Shown here: positions 16,145-24,806 of the stretch, piece after piece | How the letters are laid out: the number at the start of each line of letters is the position of its first letter | Position numbering within the stretch: the stretch's first letter is position 1 | From: JAFAMB01 sp963775805 | GTDB taxonomy: Bacteria > Verrucomicrobiota > Verrucomicrobiia > Chthoniobacterales > JAFAMB01 | NCBI GenBank assembly: GCA_963775805.1 | Contig: CAVZKG010000001.1 | Span: 1,116,001 to 1,180,000 of the forward strand | Direction of reading: 5' to 3' | DNA: 64,000 bases | Program-made: the position numbers and the translations under genes | The notes under the pieces: generated by a model | What the model saw: the letters and a program-made list of their open reading frames with translations, nothing else | Databases searched by the model: none | Told to the model about the DNA's origin: nothing

Positions 16145-16978
16145 TTAGAAAACAGGCGGGTTTAGCCTACACACCGTCGCCCAGGTCTGCTCGCCAAATT
16201 CCTTTCCAAACCGGATCCGTAGCGTTTCTCCTGCCGATTGACTCCGCACGATCGCGAAGACGGTCGATCCTGAACCGGACATCAGCGTAAACACCGCTTC
16301 CGCCTGGCGCTCAAGCCACTCCTTCATCAAGTGCACAAACAGATACTTCGGGAAAACAGCTTGCTCGAGGTCGTTGCGCAGTTTCCCCCATTCTGTCTCG
16401 GTTTCGCGTCCTCGTTTCTGGTCTTCCGGCAACCGCGAATATGTCCGGTAGGCGCCGGCGGTCGAAACCCCAAATGCCGGTTTGAAGAGGCAAATCCAAA
16501 GATCCTCAGGAAAGCTTCTCGGTTCAAGCTTTTCGCCACGCCCAGTGCACCAGGCCGATATTCCCTGAACAAAAAACGCGACATCAGAACCGAGACTCGC
16601 AGCGAGGTCACTCAAATCTGTGGCACCGATGCAGTTGTCGTGCATCGCATTCAGCAGGCGCAATGTAGCGGCTGCGTTTGAGCTCCCTCCTCCCAACCCG
16701 GCACCGATCGGTATATTCTTTTTCAAACGGATGGCATAAGCCGTATCGACCGAAGCGGACTGATTGAAAAGCTCTGCCGCACGAATAATGAGATTCGATG
16801 AGTCTCCCTCGAGACCTGGAACGTTGCACTCAAAGGCAGGTTCGCTCGCCGGCTCGATTTCAATCGTGTCGAAAATCCCAACCGGAATCATCCAAGTGGC
16901 TAGTTCGTGAAATCCGTCCGGTCGTTTACCGAGAATTTCCAGCAAGAGATTGATCTTGGCCGGCGTCGAAATTTTCAT
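16145..16978 (-). CDS. ispE: 4-diphosphocytidyl-2-C-methyl-D-erythritol kinase
   Basis: This 277-aa GHMP kinase of the non-mevalonate isoprenoid pathway phosphorylates CDP-methylerythritol. Its landmarks are APAKINLLLEILGKRPDGFHEL, the GHMP ATP loop PIGAGLGGGSSNAAA, LGSDVAFF and the C-terminal LMSGSGSTVFAI. An AGGA lies 9 nt upstream of the ATG on the minus strand (complement of 16,988-16,991), which supports this start. The start codon overlaps the divergent pyrF ATG in the four bases CATG at 16,976-16,979. Confidence 0.96.
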   Translation of the reverse strand: MKISTPAKINLLLEILGKRPDGFHELATWMIPVGIFDTIEIEPASEPAFECNVPGLEGDSSNLIIRAAELFNQSASVDTAYAIRLKKNIPIGAGLGGGSSNAAATLRLLNAMHDNCIGATDLSDLAASLGSDVAFFVQGISAWCTGRGEKLEPRSFPEDLWICLFKPAFGVSTAGAYRTYSRLPEDQKRGRETETEWGKLRNDLEQAVFPKYLFVHLMKEWLERQAEAVFTLMSGSGSTVFAIVRSQSAGETLRIRFGKEFGEQTWATVCRLNPPVF

Positions 16979-17711
16979 GCATCGTTATCCTGTGCAAACT
17001 TCGATCGCAGCAAAGGATAAAATCATCGTTCCACTGGATGTTCCAACGGCGAATGCCGCGCGTGAGTTGATTAATGTCATCGGCGGGGCGGTCGGTTTCT
17101 TCAAGATAGGCAACCAACTTTTTACGGCGGCAGGCCCGACGATCGTCCGGGAAGTACTCGATTCGGGTTCAAAAGTTTTCCTGGACCTAAAATATCACGA
17201 TATTCCGAACACCGTACGGCACGGGGTAGAGTCTGCGTGTGCTCTTGGCGTTGACATGCTGACCATCCATCTCTCGGGCGGACGCGCAATGTGCGAGGCC
17301 GCGGTACTCGGTCGCGGATCTTCCAAAACCCTGGTTCTCGGTGTGACAGTGCTCACCAGCTTGACAGACGACGCATTGGCTGAAGTAGGATTTCGCGGAT
17401 CCGTGCAGGAAGAGGTGCTGTTGCTCGCGGAGCTCGCAAAGAATACTGGAATCACCGGTCTCGTTGCGAGTCCCCACGAACTCCCCCTCATTAAAAGCCG
17501 GTACAGTTCCGCGTTCACTACAGTCATCCCAGGAATCCGCCCCGCATGGTCCGAATCGGGCGACCAGAAACGGATACTGACCCCCAGACAAGCAGTGGAC
17601 GCAGGCGCCGATTATCTCGTCATAGGCAGACCAATCACCGCCTCCAGCAATCCGAACGACGCCGTCAAACGGGTCATCGCCGAACTGGAAGGACCGGCAC
17701 GCTCACCGTAG
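16977..17711 (+). CDS. pyrF: Orotidine 5'-phosphate decarboxylase
   Basis: This 244-aa TIM-barrel enzyme makes UMP from OMP. IIVPLDVPTANAA opens the barrel. The catalytic block is VFLDLKYHDIPNTV, with the D-x-K-x-x-D residues, and the phosphate loop is in VIPGIRP and DYLVIGRPIT. The ATG at 16,977 overlaps the ispE start by two bases and has no Shine-Dalgarno; an in-frame GTG at 16,992 would avoid the overlap but also lacks one. The promoter must lie within ispE codons or the mRNA is leaderless. Confidence 0.95.
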   Translation: MHRYPVQTSIAAKDKIIVPLDVPTANAARELINVIGGAVGFFKIGNQLFTAAGPTIVREVLDSGSKVFLDLKYHDIPNTVRHGVESACALGVDMLTIHLSGGRAMCEAAVLGRGSSKTLVLGVTVLTSLTDDALAEVGFRGSVQEEVLLLAELAKNTGITGLVASPHELPLIKSRYSSAFTTVIPGIRPAWSESGDQKRILTPRQAVDAGADYLVIGRPITASSNPNDAVKRVIAELEGPARSP

Positions 17712-18194
17712 GATTGGCTTGCAGCCTGTCTAAGATTGGCTTCCAGCCTGTTCATTCCCGAGAAGAGGTTCACCCCGAGACACGAAGAAGAGGCCGCGGA
17801 GGGACGGATGAGGTCACAGAGGATTGGATTCACCACAAAGGCGCAGAGGACACAGAGTTTCGGATTTTTTTTTTTGGAGTTTTGCTATCCGGACTGCAGT
17901 GATATCGCGTTGAACGCGCCGCATGCCTTCAAAGAGGATGACAAATTTCGACATCTTTGCCATCCTTTGTCCGGCGCAGTTATTCACAATGCTCTCGCTT
18001 CAGGAGCCTTGTCTCCGCACTTCCGCTTCGCATGATGAATAACTGCGGATCATCTATATAGGGTGGCGACCCGCCCTGCGGGACGGAGCCCTAGGATCCA
18101 TTTCGTTTGTGCGTGAGCGCTGAAAGCGCGACTAGAAGGCGGCGCTTGGTTTGGGAATTGCTCATCGCGGGGTGCCGGCCATTCCCATACGCTT
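17712..18194. repeat. Repeat-rich gap after pyrF, no gene
   Basis: This 480-bp stretch holds dispersed repeats. TTCACCACAAAGGCGCAGAG continuing to ACACAGAG at 17,829-17,857 is an exact copy of the inverted unit at 49,307-49,335. It is followed by TTTCGGATTTTTTTTTTT and CGGACTGCAGTGATATCGCGTT, which recur in reverse orientation in the gap at 30,190-30,290. Near 18,130 a GGCGGCGCTTGGTTTGGG stretch resembles sequence near 37,188. I see no supported gene. Confidence 0.6.
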
Positions 18195-18716
18195 TCAACT
18201 CTTTTCACCCAGATCCAAATCGAACCGAACCTCGACGTTCAAACGTCCCCACTCCTCGATGGTCTTTTCTCTCCGACGGATAAACCCTACCGACTCATAA
18301 ACAGAAATAGCCCGATCGAGCCCCTGGACAGTCCACAGGTAAACGAATCCAAACCCCGCGGATCGGCAATATTGGATCGATTCTTCAACAAGCCATCGGC
18401 CAAGCCCAATGCCGCGCACCGAGAGATCCACATAAAGCAGCCGAAGCTGAGCCTCATTGTCAGGGCGTTCTACGATTAAAATGGAACCTACAACCTGTCC
18501 CGCCTTCTTCGCCAGCCAGGCGCGTGAACGCCCTTTACGCTGATCGAGTACAAACTCCGTCGCTATCTTCGCGCAGTATGCCTCATGAACTTCATTAAAG
18601 CCGTAGTCCGCAAGGTTCCCGATACCATGAATATAGATTAGTTGCCCGAGATCGCCCGGAACGAAGTGATTGTGAATTGAGATCCCTGCAGCCTGGATCT
18701 TATCTGGCAAATTCAT
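18195..18716 (-). CDS. GNAT-family N-acetyltransferase
   Basis: This 173-aa single-domain acetyltransferase has the acetyl-CoA binding motif A in LLYVDLSVRGIGLGRWLVEES (Q/R-x-x-G-x-G/A type) and the motif B region YCRSAGFGFVYLWTV, then AISVYESVGFIRR. It is cytosolic and the substrate is unknown. The ATG at 18,716 comes 3 bp after the stop of the SDR gene, so the two form an operon. The TetR gene upstream may control both. The sequence also resembles MarR-GNAT C-terminal halves, but no MarR domain is present. Confidence 0.85.
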   Translation of the reverse strand: MNLPDKIQAAGISIHNHFVPGDLGQLIYIHGIGNLADYGFNEVHEAYCAKIATEFVLDQRKGRSRAWLAKKAGQVVGSILIVERPDNEAQLRLLYVDLSVRGIGLGRWLVEESIQYCRSAGFGFVYLWTVQGLDRAISVYESVGFIRRREKTIEEWGRLNVEVRFDLDLGEKS

Positions 18717-18719
18717 CAA

Positions 18720-19514
18720 TCAAACTATTGAGCGAATCACACCGCCGTCTACTCTAAGCGCGGCGCCGTTCGTCGCAGACGCCAGCGGACTGCAGACATA
18801 AACGACGAGATTCGCCACCTCTTCGGCGGTCGCGAATCGCTTCAATAAACTGCTCGGGCGCACCTTGTCGAAAAAGAAACTCTCAAACTCCTCCGGCGAC
18901 TTGTTCATCTGCGCCGCAAGCTTGCTGACAAAATCACTTACTCCCTCAGAGGCAGTCGGTCCCGGAAGGACCGAATTGACCGTGACTCCCGTTCCAGCTG
19001 TGGTCTCCGCGAGACCACGGGATACTGCCAATTGAGCGGTCTTCGTGAATCCATAGTGAATCATCTCAGCTGGAATCTGCACCGCGGACTCGCTGGAGAT
19101 GAACACAATCCGACCCCAGTTTTTGTGCTTCATTATCGGCAAGTAATTTCGCGACAAACGAACCGCACTCAGAACATTTACCTCAAAAAATCGCCTCCAC
19201 TCGTCATCGCTTATCTCCTCGAATGCCTGGGGATTGAAGATACCCAGGTTATTCACGAGGATATCGATCTCGGAATACTTTGAAAACAAAGTTTCTCCTA
19301 CAGTGCGATCGGACAAATCGCCGGGGAACGATTCCACTTGAGCGCGAGAATGTTTTTCCAGAATCTTGGTGACGGCCTCCTTTACCCGCTGCTCGGTCCT
19401 GCCGTTCACGATCACCCGCGCCTTTTCTCTCGCTAAACCTTCTGCAATCGCGAATCCGATTCCGGCGGTTGATCCGGTGACAAGCGCAAGTTTCCCCTCC
19501 AATTGTAGATCCAT
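18720..19514 (-). CDS. Short-chain dehydrogenase/reductase
   Basis: This 264-aa SDR has the cofactor motif TGSTAGIGFAIA, an arginine-rich loop after beta-2 (VIVNGRTEQRV) that suggests NADP(H), NNLG in place of NNAG, catalytic serine in ISSESAV, catalytic Y-x-x-x-K as YGFTK, and C-terminal LRVDGGVIRSIV. The GNAT gene follows after 3 bp. A TetR regulator lies upstream on the same strand with a 113-bp gap, which suggests regulation by the TetR protein, possibly in response to a reactive or toxic compound. Substrate unknown. Confidence 0.88.
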   Translation of the reverse strand: MDLQLEGKLALVTGSTAGIGFAIAEGLAREKARVIVNGRTEQRVKEAVTKILEKHSRAQVESFPGDLSDRTVGETLFSKYSEIDILVNNLGIFNPQAFEEISDDEWRRFFEVNVLSAVRLSRNYLPIMKHKNWGRIVFISSESAVQIPAEMIHYGFTKTAQLAVSRGLAETTAGTGVTVNSVLPGPTASEGVSDFVSKLAAQMNKSPEEFESFFFDKVRPSSLLKRFATAEEVANLVVYVCSPLASATNGAALRVDGGVIRSIV

Positions 19515-19627
19515 AGTCGTTGATCTGAGAGACGATTTTTAAAAGTAGCCTGTGATTGGAAGCTCCTTCGTACCAAAAGCTTGGGTATGGCTAATCCAAC
19601 TGGGCGCTCGCGAGAAACCGAACCAAG

Positions 19628-20233
19628 TCACACTAGAACGGCGTGACTCGCGCCGATAATCCGATAGGCGCCCGATTTCATGCGATTCAGAACCGCGAGG
19701 TCATTTGATATTTTCGCCTCTTGGATCAATCCGACGATGTAAAAATGCAATTCCTGCGCAAGTGATTTCGGATCTTGCGGCGCCAAATCCCCGGCATCCA
19801 TCGCATCGCGCAACGTCGACTCCAGGTATCGACATTTACGTTCGCTGATCTGCTGGGCCATCTTACGAATTGATTCGTCCTGGGTACTCAACTCGCTACC
19901 TAGCGAAACAAAAGGACACCCCAGTACGCAACCGTTTGACTCGAATCGTTCCGTCTGATTGCGGCGAATATGATCGAAGTAGGCCTCGAGCCTCTCCATT
20001 GGCGGAGTCTGGATTGAGAATATCCGATCCAGGTTCACACGAACTTTATCCCAATGAAATTCGTACGCTGCGACAGCCAGCTCCGATTTCGATCGAAAGA
20101 AATGGTAAAAACTGCCCTTCTTCACTCTGGATTGCTCGCAAATCTGATCGACACCAACCGAGCCATAACTCTGGCGCCAGATTAACCGATGGGCAGTCTC
20201 CAAAAGGCGCAGCTTCGAATCACATAATCGCAT
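19628..20233 (-). CDS. TetR-family transcriptional regulator
   Basis: This 201-aa protein has an N-terminal TetR helix-turn-helix (LLETAHRLIWRQSYGSVGVD, then QICEQSRVKKGSFYHFFRSK) and a helical ligand-binding domain whose SNGCVLGCPFVSLGSE motif resembles the LmrA/YxaF-AcnR-like subgroup. The ATG at 20,233 is preferred over an in-frame TTG 39 bp upstream. A perfect 12-bp palindrome, GACCGATCGGTC, lies at 20,253-20,264, about 20 bp upstream of the start, and is the likely autoregulatory operator. The downstream SDR and GNAT genes are the probable targets. Confidence 0.9.
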   Translation of the reverse strand: MRLCDSKLRLLETAHRLIWRQSYGSVGVDQICEQSRVKKGSFYHFFRSKSELAVAAYEFHWDKVRVNLDRIFSIQTPPMERLEAYFDHIRRNQTERFESNGCVLGCPFVSLGSELSTQDESIRKMAQQISERKCRYLESTLRDAMDAGDLAPQDPKSLAQELHFYIVGLIQEAKISNDLAVLNRMKSGAYRIIGASHAVLV

Positions 20234-20252
20234 TGCTAAAAGCAATATGGTG

Positions 20253-20264
20253 GACCGATCGGTC
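20253..20264. promoter_or_regulatory. Palindromic operator candidate for the TetR regulator
   Basis: GACCGATCGGTC is a perfect 12-bp palindrome, extended at the edges as TGGACCGATCGGTCAA. It is 20 bp upstream of the tetR start. Its form matches operators bound by TetR proteins that recognise GACC/GGTC half-sites. No second exact copy is seen before the SDR start. Confidence 0.5.
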
Positions 20265-20436
20265 AACCGCAACTGAGAAAATTCCTCTGCAGAAGAAATT
20301 TTCGTATTGCCCTCACCACGATCTACATCCTGCCCAAACTTTCACGCTTTTTGCGCGATGGAGCCTGTCGTGCACAACTCTCCGGCTGAAATATTTCGCC
20401 CGATGGGTAATGGTTTAGCCAAAGCAAACGCGCACT

Positions 20437-21684
20437 ATGATCGCTTGGTTCGTTATCGCTACTCTACTCGGCTATTACCTTTTGGATTCCAGCGCGAAAT
20501 TTCTGAACTTGCGCAGTCTTAGCAAGGAGATCCCAAAAGAGTTTCTGGATATTTACGACGCCAACCGGTACAGGCGTTCGCAACAATACACGAAGCTGAA
20601 CACCCGCTTTGAACTGGTTTCCGCCACAACCGAACTTGTGATACTGCTGCTCTTCTGGGCAATCGGGGCGTTCGAAACAGTGGACTTGGTAATCAGGAAA
20701 TTCCATTTCCCACTCGTCGTAAACGGGCTGATCTACTTTGCGATTCTTGTATTCGGGCATGCGCTCCTCATGCTCCCGTTTCGGATTTACCAGACTTTTG
20801 TCATCGAACAGCAATTCGGCTTCAACCGAACATCGATCAAAACGTTTGTGACCGACCGGCTTAAAGAGTGGCTCATATCCGGATTTGTAACCGGTCTTTT
20901 GGGCATTGTCGTGCTAAGCCTTTTTGAGGCATTTGGCGTACGCGCATGGTTGATCTGCTGGGTCTGTACCTTTGCGATATCAGTGATCCTAATTTACATC
21001 GCGCCGACCGTGGTTCTGCCGCTCTTTTTCAAAACTAGCCCCCTTCCAGAAGGCGAACTGCGAGACCGGCTCACTGAACTTGCCGCGCGGGAGAGATTTC
21101 CTGTTCGCGAACTGCTCGTCATCGACGGATCCCGCCGCTCTTCAAAAGCGAATGCGTTCTTCACCGGCTTCGGTCCCAACAAGCGAATTGCCCTATACGA
21201 CACCTTGATTAAGAACCACACCGTGCCCGAGTTGCTCGCAGTCCTTGCCCACGAAATCGGTCACTTTAAGAAACGTCACATCATTCGCCATTTCATTTTG
21301 GGCCAATTCAATTTGTTCCTGCTCTTCCTCGGCGCTTCGTTCTGCATCTCTCGCCCGGAATTGTTCAGCGCGTTCGGAGTGACAACCCCGTCCTATTACG
21401 TGGGACTTGTCCTTTACCTCATTTTACTCCAACCATTCAGCGTTTTATTCTCGGTTCTCACGAACTATTGGAGCCGCCGTGATGAATTTGAGGCTGATCG
21501 TTTTGCCGCGGAGTCCATCGGCGATCCGATTCCGTTAATCACGGCTCTAAAACGCCTCAGCAAAGAGAGCCTGTCAAATCTCACCCCACATCCGCTACTC
21601 GTCAGTCTGCACTTCTCGCATCCGCCGGTGCTCGAAAGGGTGCTCGCCCTGCGGAAGCTAGGGAAAACAACGTTATCGGCGTGA
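20437..21684 (+). CDS. M48 family membrane zinc metallopeptidase (Ste24/CAAX protease-like)
   Basis: This 415-aa integral membrane protease has about six to seven hydrophobic segments. The zinc motif HEIGH lies near residues 271-275 in LLAVLAHEIGHFKKRH, and the third ligand is the glutamate of DEFEADRFA near residue 350. The N-terminal region (about 1-200) is the M48_N domain with LNTRFE and QQFGFNRTS motifs typical of Ste24-type enzymes. It probably degrades or processes membrane proteins. The 3' end overlaps the convergent ybeY 3' end by 12 bp. Confidence 0.93.
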   Translation: MIAWFVIATLLGYYLLDSSAKFLNLRSLSKEIPKEFLDIYDANRYRRSQQYTKLNTRFELVSATTELVILLLFWAIGAFETVDLVIRKFHFPLVVNGLIYFAILVFGHALLMLPFRIYQTFVIEQQFGFNRTSIKTFVTDRLKEWLISGFVTGLLGIVVLSLFEAFGVRAWLICWVCTFAISVILIYIAPTVVLPLFFKTSPLPEGELRDRLTELAARERFPVRELLVIDGSRRSSKANAFFTGFGPNKRIALYDTLIKNHTVPELLAVLAHEIGHFKKRHIIRHFILGQFNLFLLFLGASFCISRPELFSAFGVTTPSYYVGLVLYLILLQPFSVLFSVLTNYWSRRDEFEADRFAAESIGDPIPLITALKRLSKESLSNLTPHPLLVSLHFSHPPVLERVLALRKLGKTTLSA

Positions 21685-22113
21685 TTGGAGAAGGGCTGCG
21701 TCGGCATCCAAAACGACTCGCTCCTGGGCGTCGGCCATTTTCTTGAAACCGTCGCTGGTCAGGTCATCCCAGCCAGCGAGGTGCAGTAGCCCATGGACAA
21801 AATAGAGCCTTAGCTCGCGCGCAAAAGAGGTACCGAAATTCGCCGCCTGTTTTTCGGCTGTCTCTGCACTGATCACGATTTCACCGTGCTGGAAGGTGAT
21901 GACGTCGGTAGGGCCTTCAACCGACATAAAATCCCGATGGATTTTGGCGATTCGCTGGTCTGTGACAAACACAACGCTGATCTCTTCAGGGAGCGTTGCC
22001 GGCTTTACGAGATCCGCAACCTTCGTAATCGCCTCTTCTGCGAATAAGCGAAACTCGGCAACGTCGATTCGGTTCTTGCGCTGCCGATTGGAGAGTGCAA
22101 GCAATGCGATCAA
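21673..22113 (-). CDS. ybeY: rRNA maturation endoribonuclease YbeY
   Basis: This 146-aa protein contains the UPF0054 signature HGLLHLAGWDD. In most YbeY proteins the motif reads HGxLHLxGxDH; here the third zinc ligand position is aspartate. VIVFVTD-like IAKIHRDFM and PTDVITF are also present. YbeY cleaves rRNA during 16S maturation and quality control. The start is TTG at 22,113, overlapping the stop of the upstream HD gene in TTGA; no ATG is available. The phoH-HD-ybeY order is the conserved ybeZ-ybeY arrangement with an inserted PgpH-like gene. Confidence 0.93.
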   Translation of the reverse strand: MIALLALSNRQRKNRIDVAEFRLFAEEAITKVADLVKPATLPEEISVVFVTDQRIAKIHRDFMSVEGPTDVITFQHGEIVISAETAEKQAANFGTSFARELRLYFVHGLLHLAGWDDLTSDGFKKMADAQERVVLDADAALLQSRR

Positions 22114-23708
22114 GCTGCGGAAGCGGGCGGAAGGTTGCGCAGACGTCGCCCTTCCTGCTCGACGCGTTCCTCATCTTTTGGATACCGGATCCGGGTATGG
22201 AGCATATTCTGAAGCGTGAACCGGAACGTTTCCGAAATAATCTTCAATTCTCTCAAAGTGAGGTCGCAATCATCCAGTTGCCCTTCCGCAATCCGTTTTC
22301 CGACGATTTCGTTTACAAGTTGCTCGATTTTCTGAGGCGTCGGTTTGTCGAGACTACGAGAAGCACTTTCGACGGCATCCGCGAGGCTGATAATCCCACT
22401 TTCTTTAAATTGCGGCCTCGGCCCGCTGTACCGGAAGTTCTCCTGGCGAACATCCGGGATATCTTCCTCTCGGATATTCATGATTTTTCCACCTTCACGA
22501 GCATCTTGCTGTTGCTGGATCGCGCGCTTGTAGAAATATGCGACGAGCGATGTCCCATGATGCTGTTGTATGACATCGATTATTCGCTGATTAAGCCCGG
22601 ATTTCAGCGCAAGATCGATCCCCTCTTTGACGTGAGAAATGATAATCAGCGCACTCATCGTCGGAGTGAGATCGTCATGGGGATTTTCGTCACCGACAAT
22701 GTTCTCGGAAAAGTAGTTCGGCTTAACGAGCTTGCCGATATCATGAAAATAGGCACACGCACGGCACATCGTCCCGTTCGCTCCGATCTTGTTGGCAGCG
22801 ACTTCGGCGAGGTCGGCTACGACGTCGCTGTGATGCCAGGTTCCAGGCGCTTCAAGACTGAGCCGTAGCAGCAACGGGTGATTGCGATCGGCCGTTTCGA
22901 GCCAGGACATGTCGGTCGTGATCTGAAAGGCTGCCTCCAACATCGGCAACGCACCGCCAACGACCATTGCGGTAATTACGCCGACCAGAATCGCAGCGGC
23001 CGACTGTTTCATGAACATGGTCAAATCCATGTCATTTAGCCGGAGCCATGGAATGGTGATGATCCCGAACGAAACAGCCAATATCCAGGTCGCTAATCCG
23101 ACGTAGACTCCTGCCCTCAATAGGCGGCTTCTGCGTCGTACTTGAATCGTCACGAATACGGCGATGAAACCGCTGATGAGACTCATCACAAGCAGAAACG
23201 CGTCCACGCCGCGGAACAGGATCGAACTCCACAAGCTGACAAAAACCGCCCCGTACAGTCCGAGATTCTTGCCAAGCAAGACCGACAGAACAAGCGGAGC
23301 GAGCGCGAACGGAATCAGTAGAACACCGAACTCTTTCGGTAATCCCCCCTGACTCTGGGTCGACACAATCATAACCACTTTGGCAACGCACAAATGGAAG
23401 AGGATCACTCCGAATACCAACCCGACTCGCGAGTTCTTTTGGAATGTGGTCGGGTGATTGATCCAGAGCTGTGCGACCGCCGTCAGGAAAATCAGCAGCC
23501 CGATCAGAAAATATTTCGCGGGATCCGGATGTTCGCCTGAGAAAATCAGCAAGGCGAGCACCAAAACGAAAACTCCGAAGATACCGGCTTTCACCAACGG
23601 GTCCGACTCCAGCTTGCGCATCCACTCGTTCGGCGTCGATTTTCGCCGCATTTTCGAGCAAGCAAGACCCTTCTTTATCAGCTTTTTACGATTTGAACTC
23701 CCAAACAT
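22110..23708 (-). CDS. Membrane HD-domain phosphohydrolase, PgpH-like (c-di-AMP phosphodiesterase family) lacking the extracellular domain
   Basis: This 532-aa protein has about seven membrane spans in residues 40-265, then a cytosolic HD domain: EAPGTWHHSDVV, AYFHDIGKLVKPNYF, a histidine in IIISHVKEG and QQHHGTSL. These are hallmarks of 7TM-HD proteins such as PgpH, which hydrolyse c-di-AMP to pApA. Canonical PgpH has a large extracellular 7TMR-HDED domain between the first span and the bundle. Here only a short loop follows the first span, so that domain is absent. It is cotranscribed between phoH and ybeY, with a 4-bp overlap with ybeY. Confidence 0.9.
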   Translation of the reverse strand: MFGSSNRKKLIKKGLACSKMRRKSTPNEWMRKLESDPLVKAGIFGVFVLVLALLIFSGEHPDPAKYFLIGLLIFLTAVAQLWINHPTTFQKNSRVGLVFGVILFHLCVAKVVMIVSTQSQGGLPKEFGVLLIPFALAPLVLSVLLGKNLGLYGAVFVSLWSSILFRGVDAFLLVMSLISGFIAVFVTIQVRRRSRLLRAGVYVGLATWILAVSFGIITIPWLRLNDMDLTMFMKQSAAAILVGVITAMVVGGALPMLEAAFQITTDMSWLETADRNHPLLLRLSLEAPGTWHHSDVVADLAEVAANKIGANGTMCRACAYFHDIGKLVKPNYFSENIVGDENPHDDLTPTMSALIIISHVKEGIDLALKSGLNQRIIDVIQQHHGTSLVAYFYKRAIQQQQDAREGGKIMNIREEDIPDVRQENFRYSGPRPQFKESGIISLADAVESASRSLDKPTPQKIEQLVNEIVGKRIAEGQLDDCDLTLRELKIISETFRFTLQNMLHTRIRYPKDEERVEQEGRRLRNLPPASAA

Positions 23709-23727
23709 ACCGAAATAATCCCTCCGG

Positions 23728-24705
23728 TTAACCCTGGTTTGTGCTTATCGGCTCTTCCCGGTACGCCTTGTAAGCGCGGACGATTGATTGCACCAGCGGG
23801 TGTCGCACGACATCCCGATCCGAAAACCGTGTAAAATGAATTCCGGGAACCGTCCCGAGCGCATGCATCGCTTCAATTAACCCAGAAGCATGTTTGCGAG
23901 GCAGGTCAATTTGCGTCTGATCTCCTGTCACCACGCATTTTGAATCAGTACCAAGCCGCGTCAGAAACATGAACATTTGTTCCGTGGTTGTGTTTTGCGC
24001 TTCGTCCAGAATCACGAACGCATGATTCAACGTCCTTCCCCGCATATACGCCAACGGCGCGATCTCGATCACACCCCTATCCATGTACCTTTGAATCTCT
24101 TCAGACTCAACCATATCATACAGCGCATCGTATAACGGACGCAAATACGGGAAAATCTTTTCCTGAAGATCTCCGGGCAGAAATCCCAACGCTTCTCCTG
24201 CCTCGACGGCAGGGCGCGTGAGAATGATTCTTTTGACCTGTTCCTTCCTGAGAGCGTCAACTGCCATCGCCATTGCGAGGTACGTTTTCCCAGTCCCGGC
24301 AGGACCTATCCCAAACACGATATCAAATTTCTGAATCGCCTGGACGTAGTCCAGTTGCTGCTCTGTTCTCGGGATGATCGGCGCACGTCGGGGTGGGGTC
24401 AGGACCTTATGCCCAACCAGCTCTCCCAGAGGCTGTCGATTCCCGTCCGTCACTGAATCAAGCGCGTACTGAAATTCGTGTCGGTGGATCTTCACCCCGT
24501 GCTGACGGGCTTCTTCGAGTTGGTCAAAGACTTTACGCGCTTTTTCGATATTTGGCCGCTCCCCTTCAACGCGCAACCAACCATCGCGAGTGGTCACTTT
24601 CACAGCCAGCTTTTCCTCAAGCGCCTGAAGCAACTTGAAGTCGTTGGCGTACAAAAATTGCAGCGTTCGCGCGTTATCGAACTGAAGCGTCTCGGATTCA
24701 ACCAT
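23728..24705 (-). CDS. phoH: PhoH-family ATPase (YbeZ homologue)
   Basis: This 325-aa protein has an N-terminal KH-like segment (residues about 10-75) and a PhoH P-loop domain with FGIGPAGTGKTYLA, ILTRPAVEAGEALGFLPGD and VILDEAQNTT. It has the length and architecture of YbeZ, an RNA-associated ATPase that partners with YbeY. The start ATG is 24,705. The gene leads the phoH-HD-ybeY operon, with 19 bp before the HD gene. It lacks the PIN domain of the other PhoH copy at 3,563-5,083. Confidence 0.95.
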   Translation of the reverse strand: MVESETLQFDNARTLQFLYANDFKLLQALEEKLAVKVTTRDGWLRVEGERPNIEKARKVFDQLEEARQHGVKIHRHEFQYALDSVTDGNRQPLGELVGHKVLTPPRRAPIIPRTEQQLDYVQAIQKFDIVFGIGPAGTGKTYLAMAMAVDALRKEQVKRIILTRPAVEAGEALGFLPGDLQEKIFPYLRPLYDALYDMVESEEIQRYMDRGVIEIAPLAYMRGRTLNHAFVILDEAQNTTTEQMFMFLTRLGTDSKCVVTGDQTQIDLPRKHASGLIEAMHALGTVPGIHFTRFSDRDVVRHPLVQSIVRAYKAYREEPISTNQG

Positions 24706-24806
24706 TAATTCGGCAATTGCGAGGTGTTATGCATTATCCCAAACTTGCAAATAATAAAAGGGACTTTTTTGACCTCTCCTCCCCGCATTCTGCAACGGCC
24801 GCTCCC

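Noticed and set aside
22095..22868. 257-codon plus-strand frame
   Set aside because: Antisense shadow of the HD-domain protein.
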